Part shown: in pieces, positions 17,692 through 26,506 of the stretch
How the letters are laid out: every line of letters begins with the position of its first letter
How positions within the stretch are numbered: the stretch's first letter is position 1
Origin: Planctomycetota bacterium
Lineage (GTDB): Bacteria; Planctomycetota; MHYJ01; JACPRB01
NCBI GenBank assembly: GCA_016209705.1
Contig: JACQVR010000004.1
Span: 1-60,276, forward strand
Direction of reading: 5' to 3'
Length of the DNA: 60,276 bases
The notes under the pieces: model-generated
Seen by the model: only the letters and a program-made list of their open reading frames with translations
Told to the model about the DNA's origin: nothing
Databases searched by the model: none
Made by a program: the position numbers and the translations under genes

Positions 17692-20547
17692 TCACCAGCG
17701 CAAGGGCCTCTGCCACGCCGCCTTCAGCTCGGCGATCGGGACGTCCAGGAGCTTCCGCCGGCTTCGGCCGACCACGGAAAGGCGGCCCTCGGCGGTCACT
17801 TGACCCACCACTCCTCTCGGCACGCCCGCGGTCGCTTTTTCGAAGGCGGCGAAATCCCGCTCCCGCACCTCGATCAAGAACCGCGAGGGCGATTCACTGA
17901 AGAGCAACGCCGTCTCGCCCGTGAGCTGCCTCACGGGCGTCTGCTCCAGGAACATCTTCATCCCCAGGCCGCCGGCGAACGCCATCTCGGCGGCCGCCAC
18001 CGCCAAGCCGCCTTCGGACAGGTCGTGGCATGACCGCGCCAGGCCCAGCGAGATGACGTTCGCCACCGTCGCGATCACCCGCCGTCCCAACTCCGGCTCC
18101 ACGGCCGGAACCTTTCCGCCCGACATCCCGTTCACCAACGCGTAGTGGGATCCACCCAATTCCATCCGCGTCTGCCCGATCATCCAGACGTAATTGCCCG
18201 GCTCCTTCAGATCCGCGGACACGCACCGGCGGGCGTCCGGCACGACCGAGAGGGCGGATATGAGCAGCGAATGCGGGATCCGCACCGTCCTTCCCCCGGC
18301 GCGGTACTCGTTGTTCAGGCTGTCTTTCCCCGAAATGAAGGGAAGGCCGTATGCCGTGGCGACGTCGTAGCACGCCTGGGCCGCCCGCACCAGCGCCCCG
18401 AGCGTCTCGGGATCCTCCGGATTTCCCCAGGAAAAATTATCCAGGAGCGCCGTTCGATCCGGGTCGCCTCCGACCGACACCACGTTTCGAAACGCTTCAT
18501 CGATCGCGTTGGCCGCCATCTGATAGGGATCCAGGTCGCCGTAGCGCGGATTCATCCCGCAGCCGACCGCCAGCGCGCGCCACGAGGACAGCACGGGACG
18601 AAAGACCGCGGCGTCCGAAGGGCCGTCGTTGTCGACTCCGTGGAGCGGCTTGATGACGCTTCCGCCCTGCACCTCATGATCGTACTGACGGATGATCCAT
18701 TCCTTCGAACAGATGTTCCATGAAGCCAGGAGCTTCTTGAGATCCTCGGCGTAATCCTCTTTTTCCGGAGGTCGCGGGTTCGGGCTCTTGGGCTCCGCCC
18801 ACGTGGCGATTCGGGGTTCACGCGGGAGTCCGCGATGCAGGAATTCCATGTCGAGACGGCCCACCTCGTGGCCCTGGTACCGGAGCACCAATTCCCGGGT
18901 CGAGGTGAATCGGCCGATGACGGTCGCCTCCACGTCTTCCGCGCGAAAAACCTCCAGGATGCGCTCGACGCACTCCGGCGGCACGGACAGCACCATGCGC
19001 TCTTGCGCCTCGCTGATCCAGATCTCCGCGGTGCTCAGTCCCTCGTATTTGACGGGCACCTTCTCCAGATCCACTTCCGCGCCCAGCTCGGCGCCCATCT
19101 CCCCCACCGCACTCGAAAGTCCGCCCGCTCCGCAGTCGGTGATACCGTCGAACAGGTCCTGGTCGCGCGCCTGAAGCACGGTGTCGATGACTTTCTTTTC
19201 CACGATGGCGTTGCCGATCTGAACGGCGCCCGCCGAGGCCGCTTCGCTTTCTTCGTGCAACTCGACCGAAGAGAAGGTGGCGCCGTGAATGCCGTCGTGG
19301 CCCGTGCGCCCCCCCACGAGCAGGACGGCGTCCCCGGCTTTCGTGCGCTTGAACGCCTTGCCTTTGGGCAGGAGTCCGACCGTTCCGCAGAACACCAGGG
19401 GGTTTCCGGTGTAGCGCTCGTCGAAGAACACGGCGCCGTTGAGCGTGGGAAGTCCGATGCGATTGCCGTAGTCGCGCACGCCCGCCACCACGCCGCGCAG
19501 CATCCGCCGCGGATGAATCGTTCCCGGCAGGAGGGCCGCTTCATCGGCATCGGGCAAACCGACGCAGAACACGTCCGTGCCGGCCACGGGCTTCGCGCCC
19601 AGCCCGCACCCCAGGACGTCCCGAATCACGCCGCCCACCCCGGTGTTGGATCCGCCGTACGGATCGATCGCGGAAGGATGATTGTGGGTTTCGACTTTGA
19701 AACACACGTCGTGATGCTCGTCGAACTCAATGATGCCGGCATTGTCCTTGAAGACGCTCACGCACCACGGCTTCGCCAGCTCCTGGGTCGCCCGAAACAC
19801 CGTGGATTGAAGCAGATTGCGAATCCAGCTCCCGTCGAATCGGATGTCGGAGGTCAACGTCTTGTGTTTGCAGTGTTCGCTCCAGGTCTGCGCCAGCGTT
19901 TCCAGTTCCACGTCGGTCGGCTCGCGATCCAGACGCCGATAATGGTCTTGAATCGCCTTCATTTCCTGGCCATTGAGCGAAAGGCCGCGCGCTCGGCTGA
20001 GCGACAGCAGGCCGGCGTCGTCCAGGTCGCGGAGCGGCACGTCGATGCGACGAAACCGATAGGGAGCGCCCAGGGCGATGCGGTCGAACGCGCGCTCGCC
20101 GAGCGTCACCTCATCGACGGCCTCATTGGCGAGGACTTTTGCGGCAACGGCCCTCAGCGTCCCGTCGTCGGGCCCGCCGTAAATGAGATGTCGAATCCCG
20201 ATCCGCACGGCGGTGGCCGTCATTCCCAGATCGGCGACCGCTTTGAGCGCGCTGGCCTCGACGGGATCCATCACGCCCGGTTTCTTGAAGATCGTGACGA
20301 CCCGCGCCCCAGGGGGGACGGGGGGCGGTTCGGAAGCCGGCATCACCCGAAACATCTCCGAGATGGGATCGGCCAGCGCCTCTTGCGCCACCCGCGGCGC
20401 GTCGAGATCGCCTTCGAGAAGGTAGACCGTGGAGGTGGCGACCTTTTCGACGCCAGGCAAAGGGTACTCCCGAAACGCGGCCAGGGCGGAAGCGGAGGGA
20501 GCGTCGCCGTATTCCGGACGGCAGGAAACGTCCACGCGCCAGAGCAC
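17692..20547 (-). CDS. purL: Phosphoribosylformylglycinamidine synthase, large subunit with PurS-like N-terminus
   Basis: This is the ATP-dependent subunit for FGAR to FGAM, about 951 residues from GTG 20547. The first about 185 residues hold two short segments resembling PurS (one starting RVDVSCRPEYG, one RVVTIFKKPGVMDP), so the PurS bridging function seems fused rather than encoded separately. The core has TWSEHCKHKT, ETHNHPSAIDPYGG, GGRTGHDGIHGAT and DGITDCGAGGLSSA. The length is between small PurL (about 740) and the fused large form (about 1300), consistent with a separate purQ. GTG 20547 is preferred because the frame upstream to 20613 contains a promoter and a GGAGGA site. Confidence 0.9.
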   Translation of the reverse strand: MLWRVDVSCRPEYGDAPSASALAAFREYPLPGVEKVATSTVYLLEGDLDAPRVAQEALADPISEMFRVMPASEPPPVPPGARVVTIFKKPGVMDPVEASALKAVADLGMTATAVRIGIRHLIYGGPDDGTLRAVAAKVLANEAVDEVTLGERAFDRIALGAPYRFRRIDVPLRDLDDAGLLSLSRARGLSLNGQEMKAIQDHYRRLDREPTDVELETLAQTWSEHCKHKTLTSDIRFDGSWIRNLLQSTVFRATQELAKPWCVSVFKDNAGIIEFDEHHDVCFKVETHNHPSAIDPYGGSNTGVGGVIRDVLGCGLGAKPVAGTDVFCVGLPDADEAALLPGTIHPRRMLRGVVAGVRDYGNRIGLPTLNGAVFFDERYTGNPLVFCGTVGLLPKGKAFKRTKAGDAVLLVGGRTGHDGIHGATFSSVELHEESEAASAGAVQIGNAIVEKKVIDTVLQARDQDLFDGITDCGAGGLSSAVGEMGAELGAEVDLEKVPVKYEGLSTAEIWISEAQERMVLSVPPECVERILEVFRAEDVEATVIGRFTSTRELVLRYQGHEVGRLDMEFLHRGLPREPRIATWAEPKSPNPRPPEKEDYAEDLKKLLASWNICSKEWIIRQYDHEVQGGSVIKPLHGVDNDGPSDAAVFRPVLSSWRALAVGCGMNPRYGDLDPYQMAANAIDEAFRNVVSVGGDPDRTALLDNFSWGNPEDPETLGALVRAAQACYDVATAYGLPFISGKDSLNNEYRAGGRTVRIPHSLLISALSVVPDARRCVSADLKEPGNYVWMIGQTRMELGGSHYALVNGMSGGKVPAVEPELGRRVIATVANVISLGLARSCHDLSEGGLAVAAAEMAFAGGLGMKMFLEQTPVRQLTGETALLFSESPSRFLIEVRERDFAAFEKATAGVPRGVVGQVTAEGRLSVVGRSRRKLLDVPIAELKAAWQRPLRW

Positions 20548-20575
20548 CCGGGAGCGATCCTCCGAATGAGGCCCT

Positions 20576-20604
20576 ACCTTATCAGCCGCCCCCTGCGCGG
20601 TCAA
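20576..20604 (-). promoter_or_regulatory. purL promoter
   Basis: Minus strand TTGACC (20604-20599), a 17-nt spacer and TAAGGT (20581-20576) are followed by GGAGGA and GTG 20547. The 31-bp palindrome at 20621-20651 ends 16 bp upstream of the -35. Confidence 0.5.
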
Positions 20605-20620
20605 ACGGCGCACGGAGACT

Positions 20621-20651
20621 GTTACAATATGTTTTCAAAACTTATTGTAAC
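20621..20651 (-). repeat. 31-bp AT-rich palindrome, single unit
   Basis: This is the most symmetric unit. Fourteen of fifteen base pairs match around the central C at 20636, with arms GTTACAATA and TATTGTAAC and core GTTTTCAAAAC. It lies in the purL-accA divergent region, about 52-82 bp upstream of the predicted purL transcription start. Confidence 0.9.
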
Positions 20652-20748
20652 AGTGCTTAAGGTTTCTTAATGCGCCGAAATTCCTCTTGAATCCCGCGGG
20701 GCAGGCGCCGATAGTAATGGATTGTTTCAGAGGGGGCGAGCAAGAACT

Positions 20749-21747
20749 ATGGGCGACGCGAAGGCGGACCCCAGGGACTTTGAAAAGCCCATCCTTGAGA
20801 TCGAGCAGCGCATCGCCGACCTGGAAAGCTTCCAGCGCAAGGCGAGCGTGGATGTTTCGGCCGAGATCGCCAAGCTCCACGAGGAATGCGACCAGCGGAT
20901 GCGCGAAATCTACTCCCAGCTCACCGCGTGGCAACGCGTTCAGCTCGCGCGCGACCCGAACCGTCCGGGCTCCCTCGACTACATCGGCATGATCTTCGAG
21001 GACTTCCTGGAGCTCCACGGCGACAAAGCCTACGGCGATGACAAGGCCATCGTCACCGGTCTTTGCCGGATCGGCGGCCGCCGCATCCTCCTGGTCGCCC
21101 AGCGCAAGGGCAAGACCACCAAGGAGCGGATGGCCTGCAACTTCGGCAGCCCGCATCCGGAAGGATACCGGAAGGCGCTGGAGAAAATGAAGCTGGCGGA
21201 GAAGTTCGGACTCCCGGTGGTGACGCTCGTCAATACCCCGGGGGCGTATCCCGGCATCGGCGCGGAGGAGCGCGGCCAAGCCGTCATCATCGCTCGCAAC
21301 ATCCTCGAAATGTCCCGGCTCCGCGCGCCCATCCTCAGCGTCGTCATCGGAGAAGGCGGCAGCGGAGGCGCCCTGGCCATCTGCGTGGCCGACCGGCTGT
21401 GCATCCTGGAAAACGCGTACTTCTCGGTCATTTCGCCGGAAGGGTGCGCATCCATCCTGTGGCGCGACAGCGGGAAGGCGTCCGTGGCGGCGGAGCTCTT
21501 GAAGCTCAGCCCGCACGATCTGCTGGATCTGGGCATCGTCGACGAGGTGATCCCGGAACCCCTGGGAGGGGCGCACCGAAATCCGCAACGCATGGGCGAG
21601 ATCCTGAAGGCCAAGCTCATCGAACAGCTCGATCAGATCGACCGAGTGCCCATCGATCGCCTGGTGGAACGGCGCTACCGGAAATACCGCCAGATCGGCC
21701 GCTATCAGGAAATCGAACTGGCCAAGCTGGCGCCCACGCAGGCATAG
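20749..21747 (+). CDS. accA: Acetyl-CoA carboxylase carboxyltransferase subunit alpha
   Basis: The 332-residue subunit transfers carboxyl from biotin-BCCP to acetyl-CoA in fatty-acid synthesis. DFEKPILEIEQRIADLE opens the coiled N-terminus as in AccA. GDDKAIVTGL, RKGKTTKERMACNFG, NTPGAYPGIGAEERGQ and GEGGSGGALAI follow. accD is not in the window. ATG 20749 starts the conserved region; an in-frame TTG at 20722 is possible but less likely. Confidence 0.95.
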   Translation: MGDAKADPRDFEKPILEIEQRIADLESFQRKASVDVSAEIAKLHEECDQRMREIYSQLTAWQRVQLARDPNRPGSLDYIGMIFEDFLELHGDKAYGDDKAIVTGLCRIGGRRILLVAQRKGKTTKERMACNFGSPHPEGYRKALEKMKLAEKFGLPVVTLVNTPGAYPGIGAEERGQAVIIARNILEMSRLRAPILSVVIGEGGSGGALAICVADRLCILENAYFSVISPEGCASILWRDSGKASVAAELLKLSPHDLLDLGIVDEVIPEPLGGAHRNPQRMGEILKAKLIEQLDQIDRVPIDRLVERRYRKYRQIGRYQEIELAKLAPTQA

Positions 21748-21760
21748 CCGCTCCTTTCGC

Positions 21761-21789
21761 TTGACCCTCTTGAGCGTCGCCGATAAAGT
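21761..21789 (+). promoter_or_regulatory. Promoter of the gcv operon
   Basis: TTGACC (21761-21766), a 17-nt spacer and TAAAGT (21784-21789) precede GGAG (21805-21808) and GTG 21815. It lies just after the accA stop, so the glycine-cleavage genes probably have their own transcript. The roughly 67-nt gap is too short for a tandem glycine riboswitch. Confidence 0.45.
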
Positions 21790-21814
21790 TTCGCCCACAT
21801 TCCCGGAGCCGCAC

Positions 21815-22906
21815 GTGAAAACTCCCTTGTACGGCGAGCATGTGAGGGCCGGCGCCAAGATCGTCGATTTCCATGGCTGGGACATGCCGCTGCAGTACTC
21901 CGGCATCGTGGAAGAGCACCATGCCGTCCGGACCCGCGCGGGCCTCTTCGATCTTTCCCACATGGGTCGCGTCTGGATCACCGGACCGGACCGAAAGGCG
22001 TTTCTCAACCGGGTGCTGACCGTCGATGCCGGCGTCATGAAGCACGGCCGGTGCCGTTACGCGTTCTTTCTGACGGAACGCGGAACCGTCGTCGACGACC
22101 TCCTCGTGTACGAGGACACTGCCCGCGACCGCGCGCTGCTGGTCGTCAACGCCTCCAATCGGGAGAAGGACCTCGACTGGATGGGGCGGCACGCGACCGG
22201 CTTTCAGGTTCGCATCGAGGACGCCACTTCCCGCATGTCGCTGATCGCGGTCCAGGGGCCCTCCTCCGTGAATACGCTGAAGCGTTCACTCGACATCGCT
22301 CCCGGCGACATGAAGTATTACACGTTCACCGAATGTCCCATCCTGGACACGAACCAGGCCATCCTCTCCCGCACGGGGTACACGGGAGAAGACGGATTCG
22401 AAATCTTCGTTCCCGCGGAGCGGGCGTCCGCCGTCTGGAACGCGATCCTGCGCCGCTCCGCGAGCGACGGACTGGTTCCCGTGGGCCTGGGCGCGCGGGA
22501 CACGTTGCGAACGGAAGCCGCCATGCCCCTGTACGGGCAGGAAATCGACGAATCGACCACGCCCTTGGAGGCGGGATTGGACTTCGCCGTGGCGCTCGAC
22601 AAGCCGGACTTCATCGGACGGGCCGCGCTCCAGACGCAGAGGAAGGACGGCGTCTCCAAGAAACTCGTCGGCTTTCACATGGCCGGCAAGCGCATCCCCC
22701 GACACGGAATGGACGCCTTCGCGGAGGGAGTCAAGACGGGCATCGTCACCAGCGGCACCTTTTCGCCCTCGCTCAGCCGGCCCATCGGCATGGCCCACGT
22801 CCGACCGGAACACGCCGCGGTGGGAACGGCGCTGGAGATCGACATCCGCGGCCGCCGCGAACCCGCCACGATCGTTCCGCTCCCCTTTTATCGCAAATCC
22901 AAATAA
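21815..22906 (+). CDS. gcvT: Aminomethyltransferase (glycine cleavage T protein)
   Basis: The 363-residue protein takes the aminomethyl group from lipoyl-GcvH and passes it to tetrahydrofolate, releasing ammonia. FHGWDMPLQYSGIVEEH, LFDLSHMG, GYTGEDGFEIF and LGARDTLRTEAAMPLYG match the family. GTG 21815 has GGAG 6 nt upstream; the longer frame from 21761 would translate the promoter. It is the first gene of gcvT-H-PA-PB, with a 182-bp gap before gcvH. Confidence 0.95.
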   Translation: MKTPLYGEHVRAGAKIVDFHGWDMPLQYSGIVEEHHAVRTRAGLFDLSHMGRVWITGPDRKAFLNRVLTVDAGVMKHGRCRYAFFLTERGTVVDDLLVYEDTARDRALLVVNASNREKDLDWMGRHATGFQVRIEDATSRMSLIAVQGPSSVNTLKRSLDIAPGDMKYYTFTECPILDTNQAILSRTGYTGEDGFEIFVPAERASAVWNAILRRSASDGLVPVGLGARDTLRTEAAMPLYGQEIDESTTPLEAGLDFAVALDKPDFIGRAALQTQRKDGVSKKLVGFHMAGKRIPRHGMDAFAEGVKTGIVTSGTFSPSLSRPIGMAHVRPEHAAVGTALEIDIRGRREPATIVPLPFYRKSK

Positions 22907-23088
22907 CTTGACTTGGATCGGACGGGGGTTATTTTTAGACACGCTCCATGCGATCGCTAGGAACGTGTCGAGATATTCAAGGGGATGTCGAGAACTAGGG
23001 GATGCAGGTGATAAGGCTCCCCATGGGTGGTACGGCACATCTCCATATCTCCACGATCCCGACAATCTCCTAGGCATCGGGGGAAACG
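22907..23088 (+). promoter_or_regulatory. Intergenic leader of gcvH with possible promoter
   Basis: TTGACT (22908-22913) and TATTTT (22930-22935) with a 16-nt spacer could start a gcvH transcript. The next 140 nt contain no ORF. They hold CATCTCCATATCTCC near 23038, a word from the composite repeat at 40664 and 56505. No glycine-riboswitch core was recognised. GGGGGAAACG before ATG 23089 may serve as the ribosome site. Confidence 0.35.
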
Positions 23089-23562
23089 ATGATCAGACCG
23101 AGCGAAGCCAAGTACAGTGAGACGCACGAATGGGTCATCGTCTCCAAGAAGGGCGAGGCCACTATCGGCATCACGGATTACGCCGTCAAGCAGCTCAGCG
23201 ATATCGTCCACCTGGAGCTGCCGAAAGCGGGCGAGTCCCTGGAGCAAGGGACGCCCTTCGGCGAGGTGGAATCGGTCAAGACGGTGGCCGACCTGGTTTC
23301 GCCCGTCAACGGGAAGATCATCGCCGTCAACAAGGAAGTCCTGGAGAATCCGGACATTCTCCACGAAGAGCCGTATGAAGACGGTTGGCTGATCAAGGTC
23401 AAGCTGGCCGAGAAGTCCGAACTGGATTCCCTGATGAACGCCAAAGAGTACCAGGAATTCATCGAATCGGCGGAAGAAGCAGTGGAGGAAAAAGAGGACG
23501 GTCCCTCCCAAAAAGGGAGCAAGGACGACGACGAAGACATCGACGAGGATGACTTCGTATAA
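23089..23562 (+). CDS. gcvH: Glycine cleavage H protein with acidic C-terminal tail
   Basis: This lipoyl carrier shuttles the aminomethyl group between GcvP and GcvT. Lys64 in ESVKTVADL is the lipoylation site, within a normal H-protein fold (residues 1-125: SETHEWVIV, TIGITDYAVKQLSDIV, ENPDILHEEPYEDGWLIKV). At 157 residues it is about 30 longer than usual. The extra tail is almost entirely Glu, Asp, Lys and Ser, ending DDEDIDEDDFV. The tail is not part of the family fold and its role is unknown. Confidence 0.93.
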   Translation: MIRPSEAKYSETHEWVIVSKKGEATIGITDYAVKQLSDIVHLELPKAGESLEQGTPFGEVESVKTVADLVSPVNGKIIAVNKEVLENPDILHEEPYEDGWLIKVKLAEKSELDSLMNAKEYQEFIESAEEAVEEKEDGPSQKGSKDDDEDIDEDDFV

Positions 23563-23665
23563 TTACCGCGGCGCCGCGTTCCCGGCGTTTCCGGAATCGG
23601 CCCGCTCCCTTATGCGCTCTTTCGAATCCCCCCCGAACGATCGGCCGGCTCCGCGCTGAGATCCT

Positions 23666-25015
23666 ATGGATTACATCCCGAACGCCCCCGACGACGTCGC
23701 ATCCATGCTGAGCGCCGTCGGCGCCTCTTCCCTCGACGAGCTGTTTGCGGGCATTCCCGAGAACATCCGGCTGAAGCGGCCGCTCCGGCTTCCGCAGGGT
23801 TTCTCGGAACAGGAGCTGTGGGCCCACATGGTCGAGTTGTCGGCTCGCAACCTGACCACCGACAGTCACCGCTGCTTTCTGGGAGGAGGGGCTTACGCCC
23901 ACTTCATCCCGGCCGCCGTCGAGCAGGTCGCGGGTCGGGGAGAATGGGTGACGTCCTATACCCCCTACCAGGCGGAGGCGAGCCAGGGAAGCCTCCAGGC
24001 GATCTTTGAGTACCAAACGCTGATCTGCGAACTTACCGGACTGGACGTGGCCAACGCCTCCCATTATGACGGATCCACGGCCCTCGCCGAAGCGGTGGCC
24101 ATGTCTTTGGACGCTTCCGAGCGGACGCGCGTGGTCCTTTCCTCCGCCGTGAACCCTCAATATCGAGCCGTCCTTCGGACCTTGTTCCGGCATTCGGGGT
24201 TGGAGGTCGTGGAGCTACAGGCCCCCGACGGCGCCACGGCGACGGACGGTGTCGCGGACCTGGCCGCCCAGGCGGCCGCCGTCGTCGTCCAGAGCCCGAA
24301 TTATTTCGGCGTGGTCGAGGATCTCGCCGAGTTCGCGAAGGCTGCGCACGCCGGAGGCGCCTTGGCGATCGCCAGCGTCAATCCCGTCTGCTTGGGAATC
24401 CTGGAATCCCCCGGGGCGTGCGAAATCGACATCGCGGTGGGCGACGCGCAGCCTTTCGGGATCGAAACATCCTACGGCGGCCCGTGGTGTGGCTTCATGG
24501 CCGCCAAGAAGCACTTGATCCGCAGGATGCCGGGACGGATGGTCGGGCAGACGGTGGATGCCTCCGGCCGCCGCGCCTTCTGCTTGACCCTCCAAGCGCG
24601 GGAGCAGCACATCCGGCGCGAGAAAGCCTCCAGCAATATCTGTACGAACCAGGCTCTGATGGCCTTGAGGGCCACGCTTACGCTGTCCGGCCTGGGGCGG
24701 GAAGGCGTGCGGCGCATGGCGACCACATGCGTCCAGCGGGCGCACGAGCTAGAGAAGGAGCTAGCCGCCTTGCCCGGCGTTCGCCGGCCGCATTCGGCGC
24801 CATTCTTCCACGAGTTCGTGATTCAAACCCCCATGCCGGTCCCTGAATTCGCCGAAAAACTGGCCCGGCGGGGATTCCTGGCGGGAGTCGATCTTCAACG
24901 CGATTATCCGCACCTGCCCCGCGCCGTGCTCTTGTGCGCCACCGAGCGGAATACTCGCCAGGACGTCCAGGCCCTGGCCGCCGCGGCGGCCGAGATCCTC
25001 CAGGAAAAGGCATGA
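23666..25015 (+). CDS. gcvPA: Glycine dehydrogenase (decarboxylating) subunit 1
   Basis: The 449-residue N-terminal half of split P protein. GGGAYAHFIPAAVEQV, TPYQAEASQGSLQAIFEYQT, VANASHYDGSTALAEA and ETSYGGPWCGFMA match GcvPA. With GcvPB it forms the PLP enzyme that decarboxylates glycine and loads the aminomethyl group on GcvH. Its stop overlaps the gcvPB start (ATGA), so the two subunits are translationally coupled. Confidence 0.95.
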   Translation: MDYIPNAPDDVASMLSAVGASSLDELFAGIPENIRLKRPLRLPQGFSEQELWAHMVELSARNLTTDSHRCFLGGGAYAHFIPAAVEQVAGRGEWVTSYTPYQAEASQGSLQAIFEYQTLICELTGLDVANASHYDGSTALAEAVAMSLDASERTRVVLSSAVNPQYRAVLRTLFRHSGLEVVELQAPDGATATDGVADLAAQAAAVVVQSPNYFGVVEDLAEFAKAAHAGGALAIASVNPVCLGILESPGACEIDIAVGDAQPFGIETSYGGPWCGFMAAKKHLIRRMPGRMVGQTVDASGRRAFCLTLQAREQHIRREKASSNICTNQALMALRATLTLSGLGREGVRRMATTCVQRAHELEKELAALPGVRRPHSAPFFHEFVIQTPMPVPEFAEKLARRGFLAGVDLQRDYPHLPRAVLLCATERNTRQDVQALAAAAAEILQEKA

Positions 25016-26487
25016 ACCATCCCGACACGCAGCTTATCTTCGAGAAGAGTCGTCCCGGCCGCCGTACGGGTTTTCTGCCGGACGCCGACCCGATTCCGCT
25101 GGACGCGTTCATTCCGCGGCGGTTCCTGCGGAAGACGCCGCCGCGCCTTCCGGAGGTCGGCGAACTCGAGCTGGTGCGCCACTACGTGCGCCTGTCCCAG
25201 AAATCCTTCTCCATCGACACTCACTTTTATCCGCTGGGATCGTGCACGATGAAGTACAACCCCAAGATCAACGAGAAAATCGCCGCGCTTCCGGGGTTTT
25301 CGCGCCTCCATCCCCATCAGCCGCCCGAGGAGGTGCAAGGAGCGTTGCTGCTCATGCACGAGCTCCAGGAATATCTGGCCGAGATCGCGGGCATGGATGC
25401 GGTGACGCTCCAGCCGGCCGCCGGCGCCCAGGGCGAGTTGACCGGTCTCATGATGATCCGCGCCTGGCACGACCGGCAAGGGCAGAAGGATCGGAGGGAA
25501 GTGCTGATCCCCGATTCCGCCCATGGAACCAATCCCGCCTCCTCTACCCTGGCCGGATACCGGGTTCACAGCGTGAAGTCCAATCGGCGCGGCGGAGTGG
25601 ATCTGGAAGACCTCCAAAAGAAGCTTTCCCCGCGAACGGCGGCGTTGATGATCACCAATCCCTCGACGTTGGGTCTGTTTGAACGGGAAATCGTGCGGAT
25701 TTGCGATCTCCTGCATCAGGCGGGCGCGCAAGTGTACATGGACGGCGCCAACATGAACGCCATCCAGGGAATCACGCGTCCCGGCGATTTCGGCGTGGAT
25801 GTCATGCATTTCAATCTGCACAAGACCTTTTCGACGCCTCATGGCGGCGGAGGCCCCGGATCCGGCCCGGTCGCGTGCAAGCGACACCTGGAACCCTATC
25901 TGCCCGTCCCGCGCGTCGTGAAAGCCGGAGATCGGTACACGCTTGAAAACGATCGGCCCCACTCGATCGGCCGCGTGAAATCGTTCTACGGAAACTTCGG
26001 CATGCATGTCCGCTGCTACGCCTACATCCGGACGCACGGACCCGACGGATTGCGGCGCAACGCGGAGCATGCCGTGCTCAACGCGAACTACCTGAAAAGC
26101 CGCATCGCGCCTCCGTTCAAGGTCGCGTACGACCGCCGCTGCATGCATGAATTCGTCATCGACGGCTCTCCGCTGCGCAAGCTGGGCATCCGGACGTTGG
26201 ACGTGGCCAAGCGCCTTCTCGATTACGGGTTTCATCCTCCGACGATCTATTTTCCGCTGATCGTGCCGGAATGTCTGATGATCGAGCCGACGGAGAGCGA
26301 GACCCGGGAAACGCTGGACGCTTTCGCGGACGCGATGACGCGCATCTTGGAGGAAGCCAAGAGGGATCCGGAACTCCTCCATCAAGCGCCTCACACCATG
26401 CCCGTGAAGCGCTTGGACGAGTTGAAGGCGGCGCGCGAGCCGATCGTGCGCCATGAGCCGGTGGTTTCCGTGCCGCAGCCGGCGTGA
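25012..26487 (+). CDS. gcvPB: Glycine dehydrogenase (decarboxylating) subunit 2
   Basis: The 491-residue C-terminal half of split P protein carries the PLP lysine, Lys271 in FNLHKTFSTPHGGGGPGSGP. FYPLGSCTMKYNPKINE, QPAAGAQGELTGLMMIR and IPDSAHGTNPASS are conserved. The longer frame from 24934 is excluded because it overlaps gcvPA deeply, whereas ATG 25012 gives the standard 4-base overlap. It is the last gene of the operon and converges with the 26507-27247 gene. Confidence 0.95.
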   Translation: MNHPDTQLIFEKSRPGRRTGFLPDADPIPLDAFIPRRFLRKTPPRLPEVGELELVRHYVRLSQKSFSIDTHFYPLGSCTMKYNPKINEKIAALPGFSRLHPHQPPEEVQGALLLMHELQEYLAEIAGMDAVTLQPAAGAQGELTGLMMIRAWHDRQGQKDRREVLIPDSAHGTNPASSTLAGYRVHSVKSNRRGGVDLEDLQKKLSPRTAALMITNPSTLGLFEREIVRICDLLHQAGAQVYMDGANMNAIQGITRPGDFGVDVMHFNLHKTFSTPHGGGGPGSGPVACKRHLEPYLPVPRVVKAGDRYTLENDRPHSIGRVKSFYGNFGMHVRCYAYIRTHGPDGLRRNAEHAVLNANYLKSRIAPPFKVAYDRRCMHEFVIDGSPLRKLGIRTLDVAKRLLDYGFHPPTIYFPLIVPECLMIEPTESETRETLDAFADAMTRILEEAKRDPELLHQAPHTMPVKRLDELKAAREPIVRHEPVVSVPQPA

Positions 26488-26506
26488 ACGGGCGAACTCC
26501 GAGCGG

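Noticed and set aside
18835..20670. 611-codon plus-strand frame inside purL
   Set aside because: It is antisense to purL, whose motifs are unambiguous; the frame is a by-product of high GC.
21748..23088. Glycine riboswitch for the gcv operon
   Set aside because: Neither the 67-bp gap before gcvT nor the 182-bp gap before gcvH shows a recognisable tandem glycine aptamer core.
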